Source: Sabulicella rubraurantiaca (GTDB lineage Bacteria > Pseudomonadota > Alphaproteobacteria > Acetobacterales > Acetobacteraceae). From it: DNA of 64,000 nt. Below, one piece after another: positions 52,491 to 62,500 of this stretch. The stretch's first letter is position 1. Each line of letters opens with the position of its first letter. The position numbers and the translations under genes were made by a program. The stretch covers positions 62,001 to 126,000 of the forward strand of contig NZ_JAFEUU010000005.1 in the NCBI RefSeq assembly GCF_017355885.1, read 5' to 3'. A model generated the notes under the pieces. It was not told the DNA's origin and made no database searches. It worked only from the letters and a program-made list of their open reading frames with translations.

Positions 52491-53458
52491 TCGGCGCGGA
52501 TACCGACGCGGCGGATCAGATCGCCAAGCCGTGCGAACTCGGCGGCGTTGCGGGCCTGATAAGCCTCGGGCGTGCCGGGTATCGGTCGCGCTCCCAGCTC
52601 CGCGAGGCGCGACACCATCTCGGGCTTCTCCAGCCCGGAGCGCAGCGCCGCGTTGATGCGGGCGATCACCTCCGGCGGGGTACCGCGCGGCGCCACCAGC
52701 CCGAACCATGCCACCACCTCGTAGCCCGGCAGCGTCTCGGCGATGGCTGGGATCTCCGGCGCGGCGGGCCAGCGCGAGGTCGAGGTGACGCCAATCGCGA
52801 CCAGCGCGCCAGAGCGGATATGCGGCAGGATGGAGGGCAGATTATCCGTGCCGAAGTCGATGCGCCCGGGCAGGAGGTCGGTCATCATCGGCGCACTGCC
52901 GCGATAGGGCACGTGCGTCGCCTGGATGTCCGCCATCACGCGGAACAGTTCCGCGGCGAGGTGGGTGGAGCCTCCGATGCTCGTCTCTCCATAGGAAAGC
53001 CGGCGCTGCTTCGCCAGCGCGATCAGCCCCGCGGCGTCGCGCACGCCGAGGCTGGGATGCGCGGCGATGAGGTTCGGCACCTCAGCGATCTGGCTGATCG
53101 GGAGGAAGTCGGTGAGCGGGTCGTAGCCGGCATTGCTGTAGAGATGCGGATTGATCGCGTTGGTTCCCGGCGAGCCGAGCAGCAGCGTGTAGCCATCCGC
53201 GGGTGAGCGCAGCACGGCCTGCGCCGCGATGTTGGAGCCGGCACCGGGCCGGTTCTCCACGATGAAGGATTGGCCCAGCGCCTCCTGCAGGACCTGAGCG
53301 GCGAGACGGCCGAGGATGTCGGTGGTACCGCCCGCGGGGAATCCCACGACGATGCGAACAGGGCGCTGCGGCCAAGTGCCCTGCGCCAGGGCAGGTGCGG
53401 CAAGCATCGCGCTCGCCCCCGCCAGGATGCCGCGCCGCGTCGCGTTCCGGTGACCCAT
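52487..53458 (-). CDS. Bug/TctC-family extracytoplasmic solute receptor
   Basis: This 323-residue periplasmic receptor has a start with ATRRGILAGASAMLAAPALAQ as signal, then RIVVGFPAGGTTDILGRLAA, FIVENRPGAGSNIAAQAV and HVPYRGSAPMMTDLLPGRID. It is the fifth receptor of the family in the window. It is divergent from a mandelate-racemase-type gene 130 bases away, and a shared substrate is plausible: enolase-superfamily genes are often found with such receptors in related bacteria. The stop overlaps the regulator gene at 52490. Confidence 0.9.
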   Translation of the reverse strand: MGHRNATRRGILAGASAMLAAPALAQGTWPQRPVRIVVGFPAGGTTDILGRLAAQVLQEALGQSFIVENRPGAGSNIAAQAVLRSPADGYTLLLGSPGTNAINPHLYSNAGYDPLTDFLPISQIAEVPNLIAAHPSLGVRDAAGLIALAKQRRLSYGETSIGGSTHLAAELFRVMADIQATHVPYRGSAPMMTDLLPGRIDFGTDNLPSILPHIRSGALVAIGVTSTSRWPAAPEIPAIAETLPGYEVVAWFGLVAPRGTPPEVIARINAALRSGLEKPEMVSRLAELGARPIPGTPEAYQARNAAEFARLGDLIRRVGIRAD

Positions 53459-53588
53459 GATTTCCTCCCAGTTCCCTGTTGGTCGTGAGTATCGGGACGC
53501 GGCGCGGGGGACGTCAAACAGGGAGCATCCGTTGCCGCTGCCGATGCCCTCCGGCAAGGTCGCTCGGAAAGGACGAAGGGCGGGAAGA

Positions 53589-54680
53589 ATGGCGTCGGCG
53601 TTCACGATTGCGGCGGTCGAGGTGCGGGCGGTGGACGCGCCGCTCGACCCGCCCTTGCGCAACAGCCTCAACACGATCACTCGCGCCCCGCTGGTGATCG
53701 TGAATCTCCGCACGCGCGAGGGCGCCAGCGGCACCGCCTATGTCTGGCCCTATGCGGTGGAGGCGCTTGGGCCCACTGCCGCTCTGACGCGCGATATCGG
53801 CGTGAGCCTCGTCGGCCGCGACCTGGCCCCCACGAGCCTCTGGATGGAACTGCACAACCGCTACCGCCTGCTCGGCGCGGAAGGGCTGGTCGGCATCGCG
53901 CTTGCCGCACTGGACATGGCGATGTGGGACGCGCTGGCGCGCGCGGCGGAGTTGCCGCTCTGCCGCCTGCTGGGTGCGGAGCCACGCCCGCTTCCCGCCT
54001 ATGCCTCGCTGCGCGGCTGGGGGCCGCGGATGCTGGAGCGCGAGGCCGGGGAGGCCGTGGCGCGGATGGGGGTGGGGGCGGTGAAGTTCAAGCTGGGCCA
54101 ACCAAAGCTGGAGGACGACCTGGACACAGTGCGCGCCGTGCGTGCAGCGGTCGGCGATGGGGTCGAGATCCTCGTGGACTACAACCAGGGGCTTTTGCGC
54201 CCTGAGGCAGAGCGGCGCGGCCGTGCGCTGCAAGCGCTGGATGTCCGTTGGCTGGAGGAACCGCTGCACGTCCATGACGATGAGGGGCTCGCCGCGCTGG
54301 CGCGCAGCCTGTCCCTGCCGGTGCAGGGCGGCGAGAACTGGTGGGGTCCCGCCGGCATGGCGCGTTCGGTCGCCGCCCGCGCCACGGATCTGTGCATGCC
54401 CGACGTGATGAAGATCGGCGGCGTGACGGGCTGGATGAAAGCCGCTGCCATCGCCGAGGCGGCGCGGATCCCCATGTCGTCGCACATCTTCGTGGAAGCG
54501 AGCGCGCAGCTCCTGCCCGCGACGCCCACCGCGCATTACCTGGAGCATTTGGACATCGCCGGCCCGCTGCTGCGCGAAGCCCTGCGCGTCGAGGGCGGCA
54601 TGGCGATCGTGCCGGAACGGCCCGGCCTGGGCCTCGAATGGGACGAGGGGACGTTGCGCCGCTACGCTGCGTCGGTGTGA
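53589..54680 (+). CDS. enolase-superfamily enzyme, mandelate racemase type
   Basis: This 363-residue protein has the complete mandelate racemase catalytic set at matching spacing. The base pair Lys166 and Lys168 lies in AVKFKLG. The metal ligands are Asp197 (VDYNQG), Glu223 (LEEP) and Glu249 (GGENWW), with Asp272 beside His299 (MSSHIF) and Glu319. Compared with Pseudomonas mandelate racemase (Lys164, Lys166, Asp195, Glu221, Glu247, Asp270, His297, Glu317, from memory) every residue is shifted by two. The reaction may be racemisation or dehydration of a 2-hydroxy acid. Its 3' end is 4 bases from the convergent enolase-family gene. Confidence 0.9.
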   Translation: MASAFTIAAVEVRAVDAPLDPPLRNSLNTITRAPLVIVNLRTREGASGTAYVWPYAVEALGPTAALTRDIGVSLVGRDLAPTSLWMELHNRYRLLGAEGLVGIALAALDMAMWDALARAAELPLCRLLGAEPRPLPAYASLRGWGPRMLEREAGEAVARMGVGAVKFKLGQPKLEDDLDTVRAVRAAVGDGVEILVDYNQGLLRPEAERRGRALQALDVRWLEEPLHVHDDEGLAALARSLSLPVQGGENWWGPAGMARSVAARATDLCMPDVMKIGGVTGWMKAAAIAEAARIPMSSHIFVEASAQLLPATPTAHYLEHLDIAGPLLREALRVEGGMAIVPERPGLGLEWDEGTLRRYAASV

Positions 54681-54684
54681 ACCA

Positions 54685-55836
54685 TCACCCCAGGCGCGGA
54701 TCGAGCCAGGGCTGCGCCATCACCACCCAGGGCGCGGCGCGCGCCTCGTCCTCAAGCAGCCTGACGCCGAGGCCGGGCGAGGCGGACAGGGCCGCGATGC
54801 CGCCGGGGAAGTGCAGATCCTCGCCCTCGACGAGGCTGAAGAAGCGCTCTGTCTCGCCGAATTGCACTTCCAGCCAGAGGAAGTTCGGCAGCGTAGCGCA
54901 GAGATGCACCGAATGGGCGTGGCAGACCGGGCCGGTGGGGTTGTGCGGCGCCACCTCCACCCCCGCGCTCTGCGCCAGTGCGGCGATACGGCGGATCTCC
55001 TCATGCCCGCCCGCATGCTTCACATCGGGCATCAGCACGTCGTAGCAGCCGGTTTCCACCAATGGCCGATAGGCAGCCAGGCCTGCGAGTGTCTCCGCCC
55101 CCGCAAGGCGCATGCCGCGCTCATTGGCCATGGAGCGCAGGCGGCGGATCTCGGCGTGGTTCGCCTCGGCCACCGGGCACTCCAGCCAGAACAGCTTCAG
55201 CGGTGTGAGGTCGCGGATCAGCGCCGCGGCGCCACCCGGCGAGAAGCGCCAATGCGCATCCACCATCACCTCCACGCCCGGCCCGACCGCATCGCGCACC
55301 GCCGCGATGCGCGCGATCCCCTCCGCATAGGCGGCGCGTTGCGCAGGGTCGGACGCGTCCTCCCACACCAGCGGCTCGAAGGGCGCGAGCTTGACGGCCC
55401 GGAACCCCTCCGCGACGGCGCGGCGCGTTGCCGCGGCGAAGCCTTCCGGCGTGCGCGGGTTCGCACCACGATTGATGTTCGCATAGAGCGTGACGGAATG
55501 GCGCAGCGCCCCGCCCAGCATCCGGTATAGCGGCTGCCCGGCCTCCTGCCCCGCGAGGTCCCATAGCGCCTGCTCCAGCGCGGACAGGACGGTGTGCGCG
55601 ACGAGGCCACCCGGCGCATGCGGCAACAGCCGGGCGAGGCGGTTGCGGTCCCGTGCATCAGCGCCGAGCAGGGAAGGGGAAATGCGCGCCGCCTCGGCCT
55701 CCAGCAAGGCTTCCTGGCCGGAAAGCGTGCATTCGCCGGTGCCAGTGCGCCCATCCTCCGTCCGCACCAGGAGGAAGCACCAATTGGTCTTGGGCGTGAC
55801 GTTGACGCCCAGGAACTCGACCGAGGCGATCCGCAT
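54685..55836 (-). CDS. enolase-superfamily enzyme, acid-sugar dehydratase type (galactonate dehydratase-like)
   Basis: This 383-residue protein has the layout of the GalD/DgoD branch. The first metal ligand and acid lie in VDAHWRFS (Asp193 and His195), the other ligands are Glu219 (WLECP) and Glu248 (AGAETL), and Asp271 (PDVKHAGG) precedes His298 (VAPHNPTGP). Only one lysine occurs at the KxK position (VKLAP). These residues support dehydration of a sugar acid such as galactonate, but the substrate cannot be fixed. GAGAGGATT precedes ATG 55836. It is convergent with the mandelate-racemase-type gene and 23 bases before the bcsC stop, reading the same way as bcsC. Confidence 0.88.
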   Translation of the reverse strand: MRIASVEFLGVNVTPKTNWCFLLVRTEDGRTGTGECTLSGQEALLEAEAARISPSLLGADARDRNRLARLLPHAPGGLVAHTVLSALEQALWDLAGQEAGQPLYRMLGGALRHSVTLYANINRGANPRTPEGFAAATRRAVAEGFRAVKLAPFEPLVWEDASDPAQRAAYAEGIARIAAVRDAVGPGVEVMVDAHWRFSPGGAAALIRDLTPLKLFWLECPVAEANHAEIRRLRSMANERGMRLAGAETLAGLAAYRPLVETGCYDVLMPDVKHAGGHEEIRRIAALAQSAGVEVAPHNPTGPVCHAHSVHLCATLPNFLWLEVQFGETERFFSLVEGEDLHFPGGIAALSASPGLGVRLLEDEARAAPWVVMAQPWLDPRLG

Positions 55837-55859
55837 GAAATCCTCTCGCAGGCCGTGGG

Positions 55860-58800
55860 TCAGAACCGGTTGCGCAGCCGCAGCATGACCTGCGTCTCGT
55901 CGAATTGCGGCGCCTTGTCGAAACGGATGGCACCCAGCAGCGACAGGTTGGGCGTCAGGTTTATGTCCAGCTCGCCGCGCACCCCCGCCACCACGCCGGA
56001 TCGCGTGCGGTCCGGCAGGCGCGCCTGCACGGTCGGGTCCAGCCGCGCCCGCGCCTCCACCGCCGATTGCAACGAGGCGCTGGTGGGGAAAAGGGGTGAG
56101 GAATCCTCGCGATAGGTGGCGTAGCCGAGGCTGCCGCCGACGCGCCACGCAACGTTGCCCGAGCGCCCGCGGTAATCCACGGGGATGTTCATCGCGAAGT
56201 ATTGCTGCGGCGAGAAATAGCCGCCCTGGCCGAAGGTGAACTCGCGCAGGTTGCGGTCGAAGCCGAAATACACGAGGTCCACGCCGGCGGTCAGCTCCGC
56301 GCCGTCCCTCCGGATGATGGGCATGGAGAAGCCGGCCCCCGCCTCGATCCGCGAATTGTTCTGCACGTTGGTGCCCGCGTATTGCGCGTATCCGCCGCCG
56401 ACATAGACGGCGCCGGCCCCCAGCGGCATCTCGATCTGCGCCCGGCCGCCAGAGCGCACCACGTTGCCCCAGAAGGCGCCGGTGCGCCCGTCGCGCAGCC
56501 CGGCATAGGAGAGCAGGCTGTCGGTGACCGAGCGACGCTCACCCAGCACGCGCAGGCGCAGCGTGTCGGTGATGCGCGGTGCGACCTCCAGCGCGCCGAG
56601 CACCGTGGTCTGCCGGAAGCCGAGCGGGCTGGTTCCCACCTCCGCCCGGATCCAGTCACCCCGCTGATAGCCGAGCGAAAGCGTGACGCCCGAGGCCGAG
56701 GAGGCAGGCCGCGCCACCGGGCCGCCCACCGCGTTGATGCCGAAGCGGTTCAGCGTCGCAGCGTCGCCGCCAAGATTGCCCGATTGCAGCGTCACGCTCT
56801 GCGCCCTTGCGGTCAGGCGGCCACCGATCCCCGGCGCGGCCACGCTGCCCTCCACCCCCGCACCGAACTCCTGCAGGCGGTCCAGCCCCGCCGAGCCGGA
56901 GCGGATGCGACCATTGGCCAGCAGCGCGGCGGTCGGCGCCGTCTCGCCGCGCACCAGCGCCAGTTCCTGCGCGATCTCCCGCGCGACCGCGTCGCTGGGC
57001 GCGGCTTGCGGCGCTGCGCTTGCAAGCGTGCCTTGCGTGCCGCGGGCGAAGGGATTCTCCAACGTGCCGGAGAGCACGGGCAAGGCGTTGGTCGCCTGCG
57101 GCAGGGCAGGCCTCCCAAGCTCTGCCTGCCGCTGAAGTTGGGCCTGTTCCAGCAATTGCTGGGCGCGGAGGTCATCGCCGAAGCCCCGCGCGACCCGCGC
57201 CTCTAGCAGCAGGGTGCGGCTGTCGCGCGGCGCCAGGGCCTGCGCCTCGCGCAGCAGCGCCTCGGCCCGCTGCCGGTCACCGAGCGAGATCGCCGCCTGG
57301 ATGGCGCCTGATCGCGCCTCGGCATTGCGCGGGTCGCGGCGCAGCACCGCCTCGGCGACGCGCAGCGCCTCCGAAGGCTGGCGCGCGCCCTGGTAGAGCC
57401 GCGCCAGGGCAAGGTTGGCGGCGGCGTTCTGTGGGTCGCCGGACAGCACGGGACGCAGCCGCTCGAACCCGCCCGCCTGGTCCCCGCTGGCATTCAGCCG
57501 GTCGGAGGCGCGGATGGCGAGGCCGGAGCGAAGCCCGGCGAGGGACGCGCGCTGCTCCGGCGTCAACGCCGCATTGTCCGTCGCATCCACGAGCGCCGTC
57601 GCCTCGGCATCCAGCCCGGCTGACAGGAGCGCGCCCGCCAAGGCGATGCGATGCGCCGGCCCGGCGGTTCGGTTCGCTGCCTGGGCGACGCGCGCCGCCT
57701 CCGCCGCACCGAAATTGTCGTTGTTCGCCGCGAAGGCGCGAATCACGGCCGCGCCGGTCGAGCCGCTGGGGTCGGGCCGTGCCGCGAGAGTCAGTAGCGC
57801 GGTGCGTGCATCCGGCCCGCCCGCACGCAGCCCGGCAGCGGCCGTCGCCACCTCCCGCTGGGCCCGCAGCCGTGCGGCGAGGCGCTGCATGTCGACGCTG
57901 CGCGAACCGGCCGGGATGCGGGCCAGGAAGGCCTCCGAATCACCCGGGCGGCCATCCTCCTCAGCGAAGAGCGCGGCGGCATAAAGGCCGTCCGCCGTGC
58001 CGGCGCGCACGCCTTCCTCGGCCACGGCGCGCGCTTCGCCCAGGCGGCCGGCGCGGCGCAGTGCGCGCGCGAGGTCGAGGCGCAGCCACGGGTCGTTCGG
58101 TGTGTTCTCCAGCGCCCCGCGAAGCAGCGCGACGGCGACGCCGGGATCCTGGGTCCGTGCGGCTTCGGCGCGCAGCCCGGTGAGGGCAGGTGCGGCCGAA
58201 TTCCCGGCAGGCGCGGCGGCGGTGCGCGGGATCTCCGCAATCCGGCCCTGCGCGCGCAGGGCGGCGTTCAGCCCCTGCTGCGCGGGCGCGAAGCCGGGAC
58301 GGCGGGAGAGCGCCGCGCGGAAGCGCTGCTCCGCCCCGGCGACGTCGTTGCGGCGCAGGGCGATATCGCCCAGCAGCACGTCGGCATCAGTAGTGTCCTC
58401 CGCGTCGCGTCCGCGGGCGCGGCGTGCTGCGTCCTCGGCGGCATCCAGCGCGCCGCGCCGCAGTGCCGCGCGGCCTTCCGCCAGCTCTTCCGAGTAGAGC
58501 GCGCCGTCCAGGGCGCGCTGCCATTGCGCCCGTCCGGCCGGGTTCGCGGCGATGGCGCGCTCCAGCAACTGGCGCGCCTCGGCGGTGCGGCCTTCGCGCA
58601 GTCGGACAAGGCCAAGCCCACCCAGCGCATCGGCATCCTGGGGGTTCTGCGCCAGGGCCTGGTCGAAGCGCTGCGCCGCCTGGCGTGCCGCGCCCGCCTC
58701 AAGCTGCTGGAATCCCTCCTGGCGCAGCGCGGCCGTGCCCTCGCGCGCCGCCGCCTGCTGTGCGGCCGCCGCGCGCTGGCGCATCTCCGCATCATCAGGG

Positions 58801-59525
58801 AAGCGCCGCAGATAGGCGTCGAGCGAGGGCTGGAAGGCAGGGTCCCCGCCCGCCCAGATCAGCGCCTGCCGCCAGGCCTCCCGCGCTTCCATCCCCACAT
58901 CGGGGCGGTCCACGAGACCCGCAAGGCGGCGCACGCCCTCCGCGCGGCCGCCCGGCTGGAAGGTGAGGGTCTGCGCCGCCGCCAGCTGTGCCCGCCCGTC
59001 TGCGTTCGGTACGGCGGCAAGGCGTTCGAGGCCGCGCTGCCCCTCCTGCGCGGTGGAGCGGTTCCCGGCGAGGGTCTGGTAGTATTCCAGCGCGAAGGCA
59101 GGAGGCGGCTCCATGCCGAACAGGCTCCGATAGCGCGCGGCGGCATCGGCGCCCCTGCCCTCACGCGCAAGGCGCCTCGCATCCTCCAGAGCAGCACGGT
59201 CGATCGTGCCGGCGCGCAGCGCGCCTTCCGCCTCCGCCACCTGCTCCGCGGTGCCACCCACTTCCCGCAGCCGCGCGAGATAGCGGTTCGCGACGTCGCG
59301 CCGGTTGCGCGCCGCTTCGGCCCGGGCCCCCAGAGCCAGCGCCTCGCGCGAGCGGGGTTCGGCGACCAGCGCGCGCTCCACCGACAGGGCGGCAAGGTCG
59401 GGCCGGTCCTGGCGCAGCCAGTTCTCCGCCTGCCGCAGCAGGACGCCCAGTGCCGCCGAGGGCGCCTCTTGCGCCAGGGCAGGAGGGGCGGCGGCGACCA
59501 GAGCGAGAAGCGCGAGGCGACGCAT
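55860..59525 (-). CDS. bcsC: cellulose synthase outer-membrane export protein BcsC
   Basis: BcsC guides the cellulose chain through the periplasm and outer membrane. The 1221-residue protein has a signal peptide (MRRLALLALVAAAPPALAQ) and about 850 residues of Ala/Arg-rich TPR repeats (for example FDQALAQNPQDADALGGLGL and AVLRRDPRNAEARSGAI). The C-terminal BCSC domain begins near residue 880 (VEGSVAAPGIGGRLTA, then LGYQRGDWIRAEVGTSPLGF) and ends in a beta-barrel with a final aromatic residue (MLRLRNRF). ATG 59525 overlaps the stop of the bcsA-bcsB fusion by 1 base. A cellulose crystallisation gene (bcsD) does not follow; an enolase-family gene does. Confidence 0.93.
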   Translation of the reverse strand: MRRLALLALVAAAPPALAQEAPSAALGVLLRQAENWLRQDRPDLAALSVERALVAEPRSREALALGARAEAARNRRDVANRYLARLREVGGTAEQVAEAEGALRAGTIDRAALEDARRLAREGRGADAAARYRSLFGMEPPPAFALEYYQTLAGNRSTAQEGQRGLERLAAVPNADGRAQLAAAQTLTFQPGGRAEGVRRLAGLVDRPDVGMEAREAWRQALIWAGGDPAFQPSLDAYLRRFPDDAEMRQRAAAAQQAAAREGTAALRQEGFQQLEAGAARQAAQRFDQALAQNPQDADALGGLGLVRLREGRTAEARQLLERAIAANPAGRAQWQRALDGALYSEELAEGRAALRRGALDAAEDAARRARGRDAEDTTDADVLLGDIALRRNDVAGAEQRFRAALSRRPGFAPAQQGLNAALRAQGRIAEIPRTAAAPAGNSAAPALTGLRAEAARTQDPGVAVALLRGALENTPNDPWLRLDLARALRRAGRLGEARAVAEEGVRAGTADGLYAAALFAEEDGRPGDSEAFLARIPAGSRSVDMQRLAARLRAQREVATAAAGLRAGGPDARTALLTLAARPDPSGSTGAAVIRAFAANNDNFGAAEAARVAQAANRTAGPAHRIALAGALLSAGLDAEATALVDATDNAALTPEQRASLAGLRSGLAIRASDRLNASGDQAGGFERLRPVLSGDPQNAAANLALARLYQGARQPSEALRVAEAVLRRDPRNAEARSGAIQAAISLGDRQRAEALLREAQALAPRDSRTLLLEARVARGFGDDLRAQQLLEQAQLQRQAELGRPALPQATNALPVLSGTLENPFARGTQGTLASAAPQAAPSDAVAREIAQELALVRGETAPTAALLANGRIRSGSAGLDRLQEFGAGVEGSVAAPGIGGRLTARAQSVTLQSGNLGGDAATLNRFGINAVGGPVARPASSASGVTLSLGYQRGDWIRAEVGTSPLGFRQTTVLGALEVAPRITDTLRLRVLGERRSVTDSLLSYAGLRDGRTGAFWGNVVRSGGRAQIEMPLGAGAVYVGGGYAQYAGTNVQNNSRIEAGAGFSMPIIRRDGAELTAGVDLVYFGFDRNLREFTFGQGGYFSPQQYFAMNIPVDYRGRSGNVAWRVGGSLGYATYREDSSPLFPTSASLQSAVEARARLDPTVQARLPDRTRSGVVAGVRGELDINLTPNLSLLGAIRFDKAPQFDETQVMLRLRNRF

Positions 59526-62500
59526 CAGCGCGGTTCCTTCGGGGTGCGGGCGCGCAGGCGGGACGCCGCCTTGCGCCGCATGATCCAGTACCAGGGCAGC
59601 CCCAGCAGGAAGGCCGCCGCCACGAGCGCGATGGCAAGGCGTTCGAAGCGTCCCTGCATCCAGGCCTGCGGCACCAGCCACCAGGGCAGGTCGCCGACGC
59701 CATAGGTCGCGCCGGTGCGGAAGGCGGCGATGCCGGTGCCGGAGAGAACCGTGAGATCGCCCTGGATCTGCGCGACCCGCGCGGGGTCGAGCAGGGCGGA
59801 CACCACCTCGCCCATCGCGGCGGGGGTCGCGCCGGTCACCGCCACGACGGAGCGGGAGGCGCTGAGCGGGCTGCGCGCGCCGATCAGCGCGCCCATGCCC
59901 TCGCCAACGGAGGCGAGATGGGCCGTGGCGCGGTCGCGCTCGGCCCGGCTCGGTGCATCGAAAAGCAGGGCCCGCACGTCCTGCAGCATCGGCGGCAGGG
60001 CGACGGAAAGGCGGTCGCCCTGCATCTGCATCGGCGTGTCGACCAGCAGCGTCGCCAGGGCCGGCTGGCGGCCCAGCGTGCCGAAGACCAGCAGGTCGCG
60101 CCCGGCGGCAGCCTGCACCCCGCCCGGCCCGGCGACCTGGAGCCCTGTGGCCGCCATCCCGACATGCGCGGCCAGCCCGCCGACGAGGTCGAGGAAGGCG
60201 CCGATCTCCACGGCGTTGGGTCGGTCGGGCAGGATGGCCGTTGTCTCGCTGAGATCCGCCATGCGGGTGAAGGGGAAGCCCGCGGAAGCGAAGAAGCCGA
60301 GATTGGGCAGGCGCGCATAGCGATAGGCGGCAGAGAGATCCACGCGACTGGTCGGATCCAGTGCGGCGCGGATGTCGCCCGGCACCGCCACGCAGTCGCC
60401 GCGGTTCATCGGGCGCATGTCGAAGCGCAGTTCGAGATCCTCGCGGCCCAGCAGCGAATAGGTCGGGATGTCGACGCGTCCGCGCCGCACATCGGCATTG
60501 GCGCCGACTTGCCGCATCAACCAGGCCCACCAGGCCGACCGTTCCGGTTCTCCGAGCGGGAAAGAGCGGAGGTAGTTGCTCGAGACCAGCACGTCGAAGC
60601 GCGAAGAGCCGGTGTCGATCACAGGCCCCGGCGGGGCACGCCAAGCGAGGTCCACGGGGATGCCACGATTCCGCCAAGTGTAGAGGTCAGGGGCGGTGCG
60701 CAGCGGCACCCGGATGGGGCCAGGCTGGTAGCCGGCCGCCTGCAGGTGCTCGGCGGGCAGCAGCTCGCCCACCGAAACGGCGCGGTCGGGCGGTAGCCAG
60801 AGTGGCGCGTCATAGGGGCGGCGGGGTGCCGGCCGCACGTCACCCAGCGTCGCCAGAGGGCCGGACAGTCCGGGGCGCGCGACGGCGAGGCCTATCGCGG
60901 CTTGCGCCGCCTCCGCCTCCGATCGCCCCGCCACCACGAGCAGCGAGCCGAACGGGTCGTTCGGGTTCACCACCACAGCGAGGGTCGGGCCTTCGAGCCG
61001 CGGCAGGCTCAGCTCGGGCCAAGCCTCCGCTCCAACGGCGAAGAGGATCGCGTTGCCGCGCATGGGGATTGCGCGTTCCACCGGGAAGCGGGCGCCGCGA
61101 TATCCGGCCTGCACCGCGAACCAGGAGGTCGCGATGGCCGCGGCACGCAGCGCCTGCGGCCCGGCACTCTCGGCCAGCACCACCGGCAGGCGCAGCGCGG
61201 AGCGGAGGTCGCGCGGGTCGAAGAGCGGCTCGGGCAAGCGGGCGAGGTCGCGCTGCGGCGGCAGGCGCTCCACGCGCAGTGTCACCGTCGAGCGCTCGGA
61301 CACCGTGGCCCAGAGCAGGCCGGAAAGCGGGTCGTTGCACTCCACGGCGTAGCGGCCGGAGAAGCGAAAGTTTAGCCGGTTCAGCTCGGTGAAAGCGACG
61401 GGGTCGAGTGGGAATTCGAGCGGCCCAAAGGCGGGGCGGGTCGGGTCAGGGGTGATCTGTCCGACCGGCTGCTCATTCAACGTGATCGCCAGCTGCGACA
61501 GCGAAGGCAGGAGCGAAGGCGACGCGGCACCGGACAGGCTGAGCCGGCCCTCCGTCACCACCTCATCCGCGCGGATGCCAAACAGGACGCCTTGCAGGTC
61601 GGCCGTGCCGCGCAGCTGCATCGGGCCTTGCTGCCCCAACTCGCGCAGCGTCAGCCGGATCTCCCGCCCGGAGGCCGCGGGCAGCGCCAGCGGTGCGGGC
61701 GAGGGCGCAGGTAGGGGCGCAAGCGCGGGCGGAAGCTCGGCCGGCATGGGCGCCGGGGGGAGGCGGACTTGCGAAAGGGCCGGGGCGATTCCTGCCAACA
61801 CCAGCGCAAGCGTGGCAATGGTAGTAGCCCCGGCGCGGCGCGGCCGCACGACGTCTGACACGCGCGCGGTCTTGGCTGGGGTGGGCCCGCTCTGCGCGTT
61901 CTTCGGCGCCTTGCTGATGGCGAAGCGGTAGCGGCGGAATACCGCATCCGCTGTAGCACGGACCACCGTGCCCAGGGCGTGCAGCGGACGGTCCGCTGGC
62001 CACTTGTCCCAATTCAACCACGCATCCGGGCGACCGAAGAAAACGCGGACGATCGCCGCTTCGTCCGCGAGGCTGGAAGGGGTGAAATGCAGTGTGGCGA
62101 CGCCTTCCTGCCAAGCGACGATGCGAGCGGGCACGGTCACCCATTCGCCACCAGCGTGGAAGGAAACCCTGGTGATGTCACATTCCTCGCCACCTGGGGG
62201 GCGATCGATCTTCAGGCGCGCACCGGACAACGAAATGTCGGAACTCTGTCCCACAGCCTCGGTGCCGTCCGGCATCCGGAGCACAGAAGGAATCTGAACC
62301 GGCGCCCGCGCGCGCTGGCGAGACTGCTCGCGCTCCCGCCCCACAGCGATCGAGGCAGAAAGCGGGACAAGGCACATGCCAGCCCAGATGGTATTGAGCA
62401 AATAGGCATGAAACTCCAGCGTGCCGACGGTTGAAGTCATGGACCCCGCCACCCCCACGCAGAAACCCGTAAAGACCAAGAAAAACAACGTCAGCGACGG

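Noticed and set aside
59526-60677. Upstream extension of the bcsC frame into the bcsA-bcsB fusion gene
   Set aside because: A signal peptide starts at 59525, while the extension is a shadow of BcsB.
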